Source: Rhodococcus qingshengii JCM 15477
GTDB lineage: Bacteria; Actinomycetota; Actinomycetes; Mycobacteriales; Mycobacteriaceae
Direction: 5' to 3'
Length of the DNA: 64,000 nucleotides
Assembly (NCBI RefSeq): GCF_023221595.1
Contig: NZ_CP096563.1
Span: forward strand, 850,501 to 914,500
Each line of letters starts with the position of its first letter. Positions within the stretch are counted from its first letter, which is position 1. The notes below the pieces were generated by a model, which saw only the letters and a list, made by a program, of their open reading frames with translations, had not been told where the DNA came from and searched no databases. The position numbers and the translations under genes were made by a program. Below, one piece after another: positions 17,161 to 28,472 of this stretch.

Positions 17161-17787
17161 ATGTCCACCGCTCGTGCCCGTGTCCCGTACCACGAGGCAG
17201 CTCGTCAACTCCTCCGTGCGTCAGCGCTCGACGCCACACGCGAACTCTTGACCGAGAAATCGTGGAACGACATCACGATGGCGCATATCGCGGAAGCTGC
17301 GGGCATGAGCCGGCAGACGTTGTACAAGGAGTTCACGTCCCGCCAGGGATTGGCGTCCGGATACCTCATCCGTTTCGTTGACGAGTTCCTCGAAGAGGTG
17401 GAACGCGAAGTAACGCTCCATCATTCGGATCCGCGGGGCGCGGTCTCGGCAGCCTTCCGTGCCTTCTTCGACGCCGGTGCCCGGGATCCGATGGTGGTCA
17501 GCATTGTCGGTCCCCGGCCGCAGCACGACCTGCTGAGCTTGGTCACCACTGACGGGACTCCGCTGCTCGAACATGCGAGCGCGAGGTTGGCCGAGATCTT
17601 CATGACCAGTTGGGCGAACGTCGACCGCATCCATGCCGAGATGTTCGGCAGCACGATAGTGCGTCTGGCGATCAGTCACGTGACGTTGTCTTTCGGTACC
17701 CCCGATCAGATCGCCGAGAACCTGGGGGAGATGTTCGGGCCGTTCCTCGATCAGGTCATCGGTTCGGGCACAGTCGAACCGAACTGA
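17161..17787 (+). CDS. alkU: TetR-family regulator of the alkane operon
   Basis: A 208-residue TetR protein with an N-terminal helix-turn-helix (ITMAHIAEAAGMSRQTLYKEF) and a ligand-binding domain. I start at ATG 17161, giving the 208-residue length I recall for AlkU; a GTG at 17095 would add 22 unconserved residues. It is the last gene of the alkB operon and probably an autoregulator that senses alkane or a fatty-acid-like ligand, by analogy to AlkX/AlkU proteins. Confidence 0.85.
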   Translation: MSTARARVPYHEAARQLLRASALDATRELLTEKSWNDITMAHIAEAAGMSRQTLYKEFTSRQGLASGYLIRFVDEFLEEVEREVTLHHSDPRGAVSAAFRAFFDAGARDPMVVSIVGPRPQHDLLSLVTTDGTPLLEHASARLAEIFMTSWANVDRIHAEMFGSTIVRLAISHVTLSFGTPDQIAENLGEMFGPFLDQVIGSGTVEPN

Positions 17788-17984
17788 GCCGACAGGATCG
17801 ATACGGTTTCCGGGCTAGGACGGAAGTTCGATCGAGCGTGATCGCCGTAGTTCTTTGGTGGGAAATATCGTCGTTATGTGTGAATCCGCGTCTCACTTCT
17901 CGGTAGCGTGCCGGGCGTAGATCGAGGTGCGATCCGCAGGGGGTGGCTCTCGTGAATTTCCGTCAACGGTGGAGGAATTCGAAG

Positions 17985-18818
17985 ATGAAGAGCCGCAACA
18001 AATCTCGAGTGATGTCGACAGTCGCGCTAGTTGCAACATTTGTCATGGCCGGTGCAGGTGTGGCAATTGCCGACGAATCATCGTCAGGGTCTTCCGGCAG
18101 CGGATCGCTCGGTTCCTCCGGTGCGGCAGCGGTTGATCCGTTGACCTTCGACGGTTGGGGCACGTGCCCGATCGAGGATCTCGAGGTGACGACGTGCGCC
18201 AGCGTCGTAGTTCGCGGAGGGACCATGAAATTGGGCGCACTTTCGGTGCCGATCCCGGACGGAAGCCTCAAGGTTGCGGGCGGAGTGAAATACGCGACCC
18301 AGCCGGACAACAGTTTCATCGAGACGTTCGTCGCCAAGCAGGACGGGTCCAACGGGGTCTATTCCAATCCGATTTCGGTACCGGGAGGTGCTCTCGGGAT
18401 CGATACTCCGCTGGGACTGACTCAGATCAGCGCGACGGTGGAATCGGTGGGAGTGCCGGATCTGAAGGTTCTCGAGCAGGAACTCACCATGCCTGTTCGA
18501 TTGAAACTGTCTAATCCCTTGCTCGGTGACGATTGCTACATCGGTTCGGTTTCGAATCCGATCAACCTTCACCTGACCACAACCGGAAACCCTCCGTCGG
18601 AACCTATCGGTGAGTTCCCCGGTGCAGTGTTCCCGGCAGTCCCACATTCGGATGCGGTGTTTGCGGCGCCGGGAGCCAGCGGGTGTGGACCGCTGGGTGC
18701 GCTCAACTGGGCCGTGAATCTACGCGGGGGAGTGCCGGCGGCCAGCGGAAAGAACTCTCTCACCACGTCGAGCGACGTCTACGCGGTGGCTGCACGAAAG
18801 GTGCGACCGCCTGCCTGA
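17985..18818 (+). CDS. Secreted hypothetical protein
   Basis: A 277-residue exported protein. ATG 17985 follows GGAGG 14 nt upstream, and the product starts MKSRNKSR with a hydrophobic core (STVALVATFVMAGAGVAIA), giving a signal peptide of about 28 residues. A Ser/Gly-rich linker follows, then an all-beta-looking domain with a few cysteines. I do not recognise the family. It stands alone, about 200 nt after alkU, and ends in a shared terminator with the convergent kshA operon. Confidence 0.75.
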   Translation: MKSRNKSRVMSTVALVATFVMAGAGVAIADESSSGSSGSGSLGSSGAAAVDPLTFDGWGTCPIEDLEVTTCASVVVRGGTMKLGALSVPIPDGSLKVAGGVKYATQPDNSFIETFVAKQDGSNGVYSNPISVPGGALGIDTPLGLTQISATVESVGVPDLKVLEQELTMPVRLKLSNPLLGDDCYIGSVSNPINLHLTTTGNPPSEPIGEFPGAVFPAVPHSDAVFAAPGASGCGPLGALNWAVNLRGGVPAASGKNSLTTSSDVYAVAARKVRPPA

Positions 18819-18843
18819 CGGACGCGCGGGCGCTGGAACGTAA

Positions 18844-18875
18844 AACGAGGGCCGACCCGTGGGTCGGCCCTCGTT
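18844..18875. terminator. Bidirectional hairpin terminator
   Basis: AACGAGGGCCGACCC pairs with GGGTCGGCCCTCGTT across a 2-nt centre, giving a 15-bp stem with A/T at its base. It lies between the convergent secreted-protein gene and the kshA operon. Confidence 0.85.
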
Positions 18876-18888
18876 CTACACAATCAGG

Positions 18889-19260
18889 TCAGCTGACCTC
18901 GGGATCACGCACCGTGATGGTGCCGTCCCTAACCGCGTCGGCGATGCTGTCGTGCAGTTTCGGGCATCCGTCTTTCAATGCCGACGACTGCCCGGAAGCA
19001 ATTGCCTCTTTGAAGGTGTGGCAACGCAGCGCCGGGTCGGAAGTCCACTGAACGCTGGTGTGTTTGTACGTGTTCTTGCGAACCAGTACGCACGCGCCGC
19101 ATGCCTTGCAGTCGACTTCCTGCAGACCCGAGTCGAGGTATTCGTGCTTGTCCTCGATCGTCTGGGCCGCGATCGCCTCGAGTCGTTCCGTTTGCCCGGC
19201 AAAGTCCGGTGCCTTGGCCCAACGAGCCCACCGTGCGTCGGTTCCGATCGAGGCGCTCAC
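18889..19260 (-). CDS. Conserved CxxC protein coupled to kshA (Rv3527-like)
   Basis: A 123-residue soluble protein starting at GTG 19260, two nucleotides after the kshA stop. The only obvious motif is CKACGAC in the middle, with further Cys in LRCHTF and GCPKLH, arranged as a possible metal or redox site. In M. tuberculosis kshA (Rv3526) is likewise followed by a small conserved gene, Rv3527, which supports a link to steroid catabolism. Function is unknown. An electron-transfer or assembly role for the Rieske oxygenase is speculation. Confidence 0.75.
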   Translation of the reverse strand: MSASIGTDARWARWAKAPDFAGQTERLEAIAAQTIEDKHEYLDSGLQEVDCKACGACVLVRKNTYKHTSVQWTSDPALRCHTFKEAIASGQSSALKDGCPKLHDSIADAVRDGTITVRDPEVS

Positions 19261-19262
19261 GA

Positions 19263-20423
19263 CTAGACCTCTGCTTCCTTCTTTGCCGCTTCTGCTGCAG
19301 CTTCCTTCTCGGCCTTCTGGCGTGCGAGGTTTTCCTCGACCTCGGCGTGCCAGGCTTCGTTTGCCTTGGTGGTGTCCACCTCGAACTCGAAGCGCTGCGT
19401 CATCTTCTCGGTGACGTCGGCCTTGTCCACGTAGAACTGCTCGTACCAGCGTCGTAGCTGGTAGACGGGGCCGTCTTCTTCGCAGAGAAGGGGATTCTCG
19501 ATCTTGGTCTTGTTCTTCCAGATCGCGACGTCCTGCAGGAATCCCTCGCTGATGCCCTCGGTGAACTTGCCGGCCAACTTGTCGGCCATCTCGTCGGAGA
19601 CACCCGTCGGCTTCTTCACCGTCACGCCCCACTGCAGCACGAACGAGTCCGGGCTGATCGGGTAGTGGCAGTTGATCAGAACACTCTCGACCTCGTATCC
19701 GCTGTAGCTGTTCCACAGGGGATTGACCATGTACGACGGTCCGTAATACGCAGCTTCGGAGCGAAGCAGCGTGTCGCCGCCGTACTGGGAGGCCATTCCG
19801 ATGTCGGGACGGCCCGTGGTGTTGAGGTACTGAGTGGCGATCTCACCTTCGAAGACGTTCTTGAAGTACGTCGGGAAGGCGTAGTGGATGTAGTAGAAGT
19901 GCGCCATGTCGACCACGTTGTCGATGATCTCGCGGCAGTTGGACCCCTCGATGACCATGGAGTTCCAGGTCCAGTCGGTCCATTCGTCGCTGTACGCGCC
20001 CTCGATACGAGGAATCACGATCTCTTCGGGCGGCGGATTGCCCTCGGGGTCGTTCCAGACGAAGAGCTGACCGTTCTGCTCGAGGGTCGTCCACGCGCGG
20101 GTGCGTGCGAGCGGAGGCACGCGGCGAGCATAAGGAATGCCGGTGCACTTGCCGTTGCCGCCCCAGCGCCAGTCGTGGAAGGGGCAGGCGATGGAATCGC
20201 CCTTGACCTCGCCTTGTGTGAGGTCACCACCCATGTGACGGCAGTATCCGTCGAGAACTTTGATGTCGCCCTTGCTGTCGGCGAACACCACGAGCTTCGT
20301 ACCGAAAGCCTCGATCGCGTGCGGTTTGCCGTCCTTGAAGGTCTTCAGTAGACCCAGGCAGTGCCAACCGCGGGCGAAACGAGTTTGCACCGTTCCGACG
20401 TCGATCTCGCGAATCTGCGCCAT
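19263..20423 (-). CDS. kshA: 3-ketosteroid 9-alpha-hydroxylase, oxygenase component
   Basis: A 386-residue Rieske oxygenase that hydroxylates C9 of 3-ketosteroids. With KstD this causes ring B to open to a 9,10-secosteroid. Rieske ligands are Cys61-Arg-His63 and Cys80-x-x-His83. The mononuclear iron motif is DNVVDMAHFYYIHY with His174 and His179. The last 30 residues are a Lys/Ala/Glu-rich helix. The reductase kshB is not in the window. A perfect KstR box lies 30 nt upstream (20453-20466), and hsaADCB is divergent. Confidence 0.95.
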   Translation of the reverse strand: MAQIREIDVGTVQTRFARGWHCLGLLKTFKDGKPHAIEAFGTKLVVFADSKGDIKVLDGYCRHMGGDLTQGEVKGDSIACPFHDWRWGGNGKCTGIPYARRVPPLARTRAWTTLEQNGQLFVWNDPEGNPPPEEIVIPRIEGAYSDEWTDWTWNSMVIEGSNCREIIDNVVDMAHFYYIHYAFPTYFKNVFEGEIATQYLNTTGRPDIGMASQYGGDTLLRSEAAYYGPSYMVNPLWNSYSGYEVESVLINCHYPISPDSFVLQWGVTVKKPTGVSDEMADKLAGKFTEGISEGFLQDVAIWKNKTKIENPLLCEEDGPVYQLRRWYEQFYVDKADVTEKMTQRFEFEVDTTKANEAWHAEVEENLARQKAEKEAAAEAAKKEAEV

Positions 20424-20452
20424 TGTGACCTCACATCCCTTCTAGCTGTTAG

Positions 20453-20466
20453 TAGAACACGTTATA
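20453..20466. promoter_or_regulatory. KstR operator at kshA (9 of 9 fixed bases)
   Basis: TAGAACACGTTATA is identical to the box at kstD (5939-5952) and matches TnnAACnnGTTnTA fully. It is 30 nt upstream of kshA. Confidence 0.88.
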
Positions 20467-20555
20467 GAACTCGATCCGGTTCCGCCAGATTTTGGGAGCA
20501 CTTGTTACAGCATTGCGGCCACAAACGGGACCTTTGTCAGCGTCTCGACAGAAAA

Positions 20556-20569
20556 GAGAACGTGTTCTA
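20556..20569. promoter_or_regulatory. KstR operator at hsaA (8 of 9 fixed bases)
   Basis: GAGAACGTGTTCTA differs from TnnAACnnGTTnTA only at the first base. It is 13 nt before the hsaA start and 103 nt from the kshA box, start to start. Each divergent promoter therefore has its own operator. Confidence 0.8.
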
Positions 20570-20582
20570 GTCTCAAGTGTAA

Positions 20583-24160
<3,578 letters not shown>

Positions 24161-24166
<6 letters not shown>

Positions 24167-24239
24167 GGGGCAAGCCCCCTGTGCGCCTTTTTGGTAGTGG
24201 TAACTACCAAAAAGGCGCACAGGGCCGGAGGCCCTACAG
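24161..24239. terminator. Large symmetric hairpin holding both convergent stop codons
   Basis: A perfect 22-bp stem (24177-24198 with 24203-24224, loop GGTA) contains T5 and A5 runs. It is enclosed by an outer stem CTGTAGGG (24161-24168) and CCCTACAG (24232-24239). The outer arms contain the TAG of hsaB and, on the other strand, the TAG of the DUF4393 gene. It should stop transcription in both directions. Confidence 0.88.
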
Positions 24240-25064
24240 CGAAAAACAGGTATGACAGAAGTCGTCACCGAACGGCGTCAGCAGGATGCTACGACGCACT
24301 ATCTTGTTCGATCGGCCTGCGCGCTTGACCGCCTCGATCACCGACGGCTGCACCTCGACCACCTGGTACCGGTCGGCCTCGACGGGCTCGCGTGAGAACG
24401 CCACCAAACCGAGCCGATGCAGGTTGTTCAGGTACGCGCTGATGCGGTCCAGATGACGACAGCCTGCCAGTTCTCCGATCATCGACAGACCCTCGTCGAT
24501 CATCTCCGAGCCGACACCGAACGGCCGCGCCGTGCGTACGTCCACGCTCGGTTGCGCACCGGAGGTGGCCAACAGCCGAAGAATTCGAGCTTCGTCGGGT
24601 GCGATCTCGTCGAGGATCCGGTCGTAGGCCGGGTGCAGATCGTCACGATCGGTCACGTCCGCGGAACGGTCCAGCAACCTGTCGCCACGTGCCCGCAGCG
24701 CCGCGAGAGTGGCCTCCACGCTCTGCTTGCGATTGGTACGAGTTGCCATTGCTGCCCGTAGGTTCTCGGTCCGCGAGCCGTCTCCGTTGGAGTTCTCGGC
24801 CCGACGTTCGGATTGAATATTGGCCGATTCAGCGGCCTCTGCCGCGGCTTCGGCCGCAGCCTGAACGATCTGCCGCGTCGCCTCCTTCGCCGTTCCGAAA
24901 GCCCAACCCGTCAGCTTGATCGACGTGAGCGTCGTCGTGGCGGTCAGCCCGACGAGGCTACGGATCAGACGCTTTTCGACGGATTCGACCGGCGTGATGT
25001 CCGCAGCCCAGTCGTACGATTCCGCTTCGACGATCATGCGATGGTCGTGCTCACTCATGCTCAT
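24234..25064 (-). CDS. DUF4393 (Abi-alpha family) protein
   Basis: A 276-residue protein with an N-terminal SVEKRLIRSLVGLTATTTLTSIKLTGWAFG stretch that may be membrane-interacting. An Ala/Glu-rich helical linker (about 65-90) follows, then a C-terminal domain of the DUF4393 type (DEIAPDEARILRLLA, ISAYLNNLHRLGLV). The family name comes from abortive-infection genes, but most members have no tested role. It starts at ATG 25064, overlapping the DUF445 stop (ATGA), so the two are co-translated. Function is unknown. Confidence 0.72.
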   Translation of the reverse strand: MSMSEHDHRMIVEAESYDWAADITPVESVEKRLIRSLVGLTATTTLTSIKLTGWAFGTAKEATRQIVQAAAEAAAEAAESANIQSERRAENSNGDGSRTENLRAAMATRTNRKQSVEATLAALRARGDRLLDRSADVTDRDDLHPAYDRILDEIAPDEARILRLLATSGAQPSVDVRTARPFGVGSEMIDEGLSMIGELAGCRHLDRISAYLNNLHRLGLVAFSREPVEADRYQVVEVQPSVIEAVKRAGRSNKIVRRSILLTPFGDDFCHTCFSL

Positions 25065-26335
25065 ACTCCGAATATTGCGAGGTGTAGGAAACCGGCAAAC
25101 GAGCCCAGCACGGCCCCGTGAACGAACAACAGCCACTCGTCCTGCTTGACGGCTGAGCGTAGTAGTTCGCTGAAATCTTCCGGTGAAAGGATGCTCATGC
25201 GTTCGGTGACGAAGACACGAATCTTCTCCGACTGGTTCTCGGCGAACTCCGCGTCCTCGAAGACCCTTGGGTACAGGTCGAGCACTTCGGTGGTGGCCAG
25301 CCCGGGCAGACGCTTGTAGCTCTGCGAACCGACGGTCATCTTGACCACCGACTTTGCCCAGCCGGCTGCGTCGTCGACGGATTCGCGCAGTACCTGATCG
25401 AGCATCCGCCGCGTTCGGTCCGAGCGGGGACCTTCGAGGAGTTCGGTGCCGATGTTCTCGAGCGTCACGACGTGATCGGCGAGGGTTTTTGCGTACCCGG
25501 CGATGATCTCGGTGCGTCGCTTCAGGAAGAGCCCCTGCCTCCACGGCACCCAACGGTTGGGGGTGATCGGCTCGAAGATCATCGTGATGCCGAGGTAGTT
25601 CACGATGTATCCGATGATCACACCGCCGATGGGAAGCACCCACCACTGCGGAACCAGATGGAGGATTCCGACGAGCACGAAGCCCATCGGGAATCCGAAG
25701 TAGAAGCCGAAGTTCTGCATGAACCTGAGCTCTTTGTTGCCCATCGTGCGGAAGATGTCGTTGAGCAGTTTGGGGTGCGAAGAGAGGTAGCGGATCACCA
25801 TCAGCTTCGCGTCGATGAACTCGTCGATGTCCTCTTCGATGCGGTCGGTGATCATGCGCACGCTGGCCGGCAGATCGTCCTCCACTTTGCGGAAGACGGC
25901 TTCCTTCACCGACGTCGGAAGGTTGTGCCAGAGCTGAGGATTCTCGGCCGTCATGATTCTGGTGACCACGCCGCGCACTTCACTGCGAGAAATGTTCACC
26001 AAGTGCTCGGCGATGCTGTCCGGGTCCAGGACGCGATAGAAATCGGCGATGCTGCCGACTTTCGCGAGGGATTTGTCGACGGCGATCGACGCCATCTTCT
26101 CCGCCCGCGAGGGGACGATGCCTTGCCAACCGAATCTGCCGTCGCTGGTGATCGCGGGGATCACCTGAACGCGCCGGGGGAGGAACGGGAAGAGCAGTTT
26201 GAGTCCGGGCACTTTGATCCCGTGGAAGTTGATCGGCGCAAAAAGCATCAGGACGCCCGACCAATTGGTGATGTACCCGATGATTCCCGTGAACAAAGGA
26301 ATGGTGATCAACTGTTCGAGCAAGTGGTCCGGCAC
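25061..26335 (-). CDS. DUF445-family membrane protein
   Basis: A 424-residue protein with hydrophobic segments at the N-terminus (IPLFTGIIGYITNWSGVLMLF), in the middle (FGFPMGFVLVGILHLV and VLPIGGVIIGYIVNYLGITMIFEP) and at the extreme C-terminus (AVLGSFAGFLHLAIF). The repeated GYITNW/GYIVNYLG-type motifs are characteristic of DUF445. Between them are amphipathic helices. It is a conserved inner-membrane protein of unknown function, first gene of a two-gene operon with the DUF4393 protein. Confidence 0.8.
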   Translation of the reverse strand: MPDHLLEQLITIPLFTGIIGYITNWSGVLMLFAPINFHGIKVPGLKLLFPFLPRRVQVIPAITSDGRFGWQGIVPSRAEKMASIAVDKSLAKVGSIADFYRVLDPDSIAEHLVNISRSEVRGVVTRIMTAENPQLWHNLPTSVKEAVFRKVEDDLPASVRMITDRIEEDIDEFIDAKLMVIRYLSSHPKLLNDIFRTMGNKELRFMQNFGFYFGFPMGFVLVGILHLVPQWWVLPIGGVIIGYIVNYLGITMIFEPITPNRWVPWRQGLFLKRRTEIIAGYAKTLADHVVTLENIGTELLEGPRSDRTRRMLDQVLRESVDDAAGWAKSVVKMTVGSQSYKRLPGLATTEVLDLYPRVFEDAEFAENQSEKIRVFVTERMSILSPEDFSELLRSAVKQDEWLLFVHGAVLGSFAGFLHLAIFGV

Positions 26336-26505
26336 CGTCGCACATCCTCCTCATATCCGAGAACCTCACGTTCGGACATGATTGCCGAAACTTCGCTCTT
26401 CGTGGGTGTTTCGTTGGCTACTGCTGCGCCTTCCCAGTTGCGTCAGCATAGAGGCCCGACAATTCGGGCTGTAGGTGGGTAGGAAGTTGATGTAACCTCA
26501 CGTAC

Positions 26506-26562
26506 ATGGTCAGTATTGCGCACAACACGACGACGCCGGTTCTCTTCCGGCGCATCGTTTAG
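26506..26562 (+). CDS. Threonine-codon leader peptide of the thrS attenuator
   Basis: An 18-residue frame, MVSIAHNTTTPVLFRRIV, contains three consecutive ACG threonine codons. A TAACCT hexamer (26493-26498) lies 7 nt before the ATG, so the transcript may begin at the ATG itself. The Pro-Val-Leu-Phe-Arg codons can fold as CGCCGG/CCGGCG, and a terminator follows 22 nt after the stop. This is the layout of ribosome-mediated attenuation, here sensing charged tRNA-Thr. Confidence 0.75.
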   Translation: MVSIAHNTTTPVLFRRIV

Positions 26563-26584
26563 CGACTGCTGACCGAACCCTTTC

Positions 26585-26611
26585 AGCCCCGGGAGTTATC
26601 GCCCCGGGGCT
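26585..26611 (+). terminator. Attenuator terminator before thrS
   Basis: AGCCCCGG pairs with CCGGGGCT around a short AT-containing loop and is followed by TTCCTGTTTCG, a U-rich tail. It lies between the Thr leader peptide and the ThrRS gene, about 55 nt before the latter. Confidence 0.8.
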
Positions 26612-26665
26612 TTCCTGTTTCGTCGCTCCGTGTGCGTCTCCCCTTGAACGATTTGGAGAGCTCTC

Positions 26666-27886
26666 ATGAGCGTTGACCACCGCGAACTCGGGCGCGACCT
26701 GGAGTTTTTCGCCACCACCCCCATAGTCGGAGCCGGCCTTCCGCTCTGGTTACCGGACGGCGCCGTCATCAGGAACGAACTCGAAAAGTTCGCCGCCGAA
26801 CAAGCAGCGCGCTCCGGTTGTCGGGGTGTCTATACCCCGGTTATGGCGAAGAAAGAGTTGTACGAGAGATCTGGTCATTGGTCCAAGTTCTCGGAAGACA
26901 TGTTTCCCGAAATGAAGATAGGCGGAGAGTCATTTCTCCTTCGTCCGGCTAACTGTCCTCATCACGCTCAGGTATTCGCCGCTCGCGGTCGTAGTTATCG
27001 CGAGCTACCTTTCCGCGTTCGTGAACTCGGCTCGATGTTCCGTAGCGAACTCTCCGGAGTTCTCAGCGGATTGAGTCGAGTCCGACAGATCAATCTCGAC
27101 GACGCACATGTCTTCTGTAGTCGTGAACAAGTGCAAGCGGAAGTGATCGTCGCGCTCGACGCGATCGAGCGCTGCTACTCGACTCTGGGGATTGCCGAAC
27201 GGAAGTACCGCCTCTCGATCAGAGGGGGAGAGGGGCAGTACCTCGGCACCGACGAGCAGTGGGCGGACGCCGAGGATCACCTTCGCGGAGCACTGAATGC
27301 ACGCTCGATCGAGTACGTGGAAGCGAAGGGGGAGGCAGCGTTCTACGGTCCCAAGATCGACGTCCAGGTGCGAGACGCGCACGGCCGCGAGGAAACACTC
27401 TCGACCGTGCAACTCGACTTCAATCAACCGGAGCGGTTCGACCTCGAGTACACCGCTGAGGACGGATCCAAGGTTCGCCCCGTCATGATCCATCGGGGCT
27501 TGCTCGGGTCGATGGAACGCATGACTGCGCTTTTGATCGAAAGGTTCGAAGGGCGGATGCCGCCGTGGCTGGCACCCAACCAAGTCTCGATTCTGCCCGT
27601 CGGCGACCGGCACCAGGTTGAGGCCGAGCGTTTGCGGGCCGATCTCGAGGCTCGCGATGTTCGAGTGGCGATCGCGCCTGACGGATCGTTGGGACGTCGC
27701 ATCCGCGAGGCACGCACTCACCGTGACCCGTACATCGCGGTGATCGGGGACAACGAGGTGCACGGCGGCACCGTCGACGTTCTGGTCCCCGCGCGTGGTG
27801 GGCGGGCGGTCGTCGACGCGGGTGTGTTTGTCGCTCAGGTGGTCTCGGGCATCAAAGAGCGTGCGCTGCTTCCGGCAGCTTTCTAG
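26666..27886 (+). CDS. thrS: Threonyl-tRNA synthetase paralogue lacking TGS and editing domains
   Basis: A 406-residue class II synthetase beginning directly with the catalytic domain. Full ThrRS is about 640-690 residues. Motif 2 is FRVRELGSMFRSELSG, motif 3 is VMIHRGLLGSMERM, and the zinc ligands Cys97, His148 and His276 are present. The HGTP anticodon-binding domain fills residues about 305-400. With no N2 editing domain it cannot clear Ser-tRNA-Thr in cis. GGAGAG precedes the ATG. The leader peptide and terminator upstream suggest induction when Thr-tRNA is low or ThrRS is inhibited. It is probably a stress or inhibitor-resistant copy beside a chromosomal housekeeping thrS elsewhere. That second gene is assumed, not seen. 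Confidence 0.9.
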   Translation: MSVDHRELGRDLEFFATTPIVGAGLPLWLPDGAVIRNELEKFAAEQAARSGCRGVYTPVMAKKELYERSGHWSKFSEDMFPEMKIGGESFLLRPANCPHHAQVFAARGRSYRELPFRVRELGSMFRSELSGVLSGLSRVRQINLDDAHVFCSREQVQAEVIVALDAIERCYSTLGIAERKYRLSIRGGEGQYLGTDEQWADAEDHLRGALNARSIEYVEAKGEAAFYGPKIDVQVRDAHGREETLSTVQLDFNQPERFDLEYTAEDGSKVRPVMIHRGLLGSMERMTALLIERFEGRMPPWLAPNQVSILPVGDRHQVEAERLRADLEARDVRVAIAPDGSLGRRIREARTHRDPYIAVIGDNEVHGGTVDVLVPARGGRAVVDAGVFVAQVVSGIKERALLPAAF

Positions 27887-28329
27887 CCGACGGGAAGCTC
27901 GTGGAGGGCGCGCACCAGTGGCGCGAGTTCGGGTGTCTTGCATGCCTCGTCGAGTGCGGCTTCGAGGGTGGCGTCGTGCGTCGGCCGTGCGCTTTCGAGA
28001 AGCTCGCGGCCGGCCGGCGTCAGCTCGGTGTAGATGCCTCGACGGTCGTCGGCGCACAGGATGCGCGTCAATAGTCCTCGATCTTCGAGTCGATTGACCA
28101 AGCGCGTCGTGGCGCTGCTGCTCAGTGCGGCAGCGCGAGCCAACTGAGCCATCCGCATGTGCCAGCCATCCTGGCGGCTCAGTGCGTCGAGCACGGTGTA
28201 TTCGACGACGGACAGTTTGTGCTCACGCTGGAGCGCGCGTTCCAGTTCGGTGTCGAGGGCGCCGTGCAGTGCTGCGAGCGTGCGCCACCCTTGCGAACGG
28301 ATTTCGACGGCGTCGTCGGCGATCCCCAT
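27883..28329 (-). CDS. MarR-family regulator
   Basis: A 148-residue MarR protein: dimerisation helix, then winged helix (MRMAQLARAAALSSSATTRLVNRLEDRGLLTR) and wing DDRRGIYTELTPAGREL. ATG 28329 follows AGGAGAA. It is divergent from the MFS efflux gene, with two direct repeats between them as probable operators. Its stop (TAG within CTAG) interlocks with the convergent thrS stop by 4 nt. Confidence 0.88.
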   Translation of the reverse strand: MGIADDAVEIRSQGWRTLAALHGALDTELERALQREHKLSVVEYTVLDALSRQDGWHMRMAQLARAAALSSSATTRLVNRLEDRGLLTRILCADDRRGIYTELTPAGRELLESARPTHDATLEAALDEACKTPELAPLVRALHELPVG

Positions 28330-28384
28330 GTGATTCTCCTTGTCCGTTTCCTGCGACTCCAGGTTACCAGCTTGCGCATGTAGC

Positions 28385-28420
28385 GCGCGCGTGCAACTAT
28401 TTATAGCGCGCCTGCAACTA
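28385..28420. promoter_or_regulatory. Two 15-bp direct repeats between marR and the MFS gene
   Basis: GCGCGCGTGCAACTA (28385-28399) and GCGCGCCTGCAACTA (28406-28420) differ at one base and are 21 bp apart, two helical turns. They lie between the divergent start codons, the expected site for binding by the MarR protein. Confidence 0.65.
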
Positions 28421-28472
28421 ATGCACACGCCCGCTAACGGCTTACGCGTAAATCTGTGAAAGGAACATCGAG

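Noticed and set aside
19261..19716. Upstream extension of the CxxC protein to 275 residues
   Set aside because: It would run inside kshA in another frame. The GTG two bases after the kshA stop is a natural coupled start.
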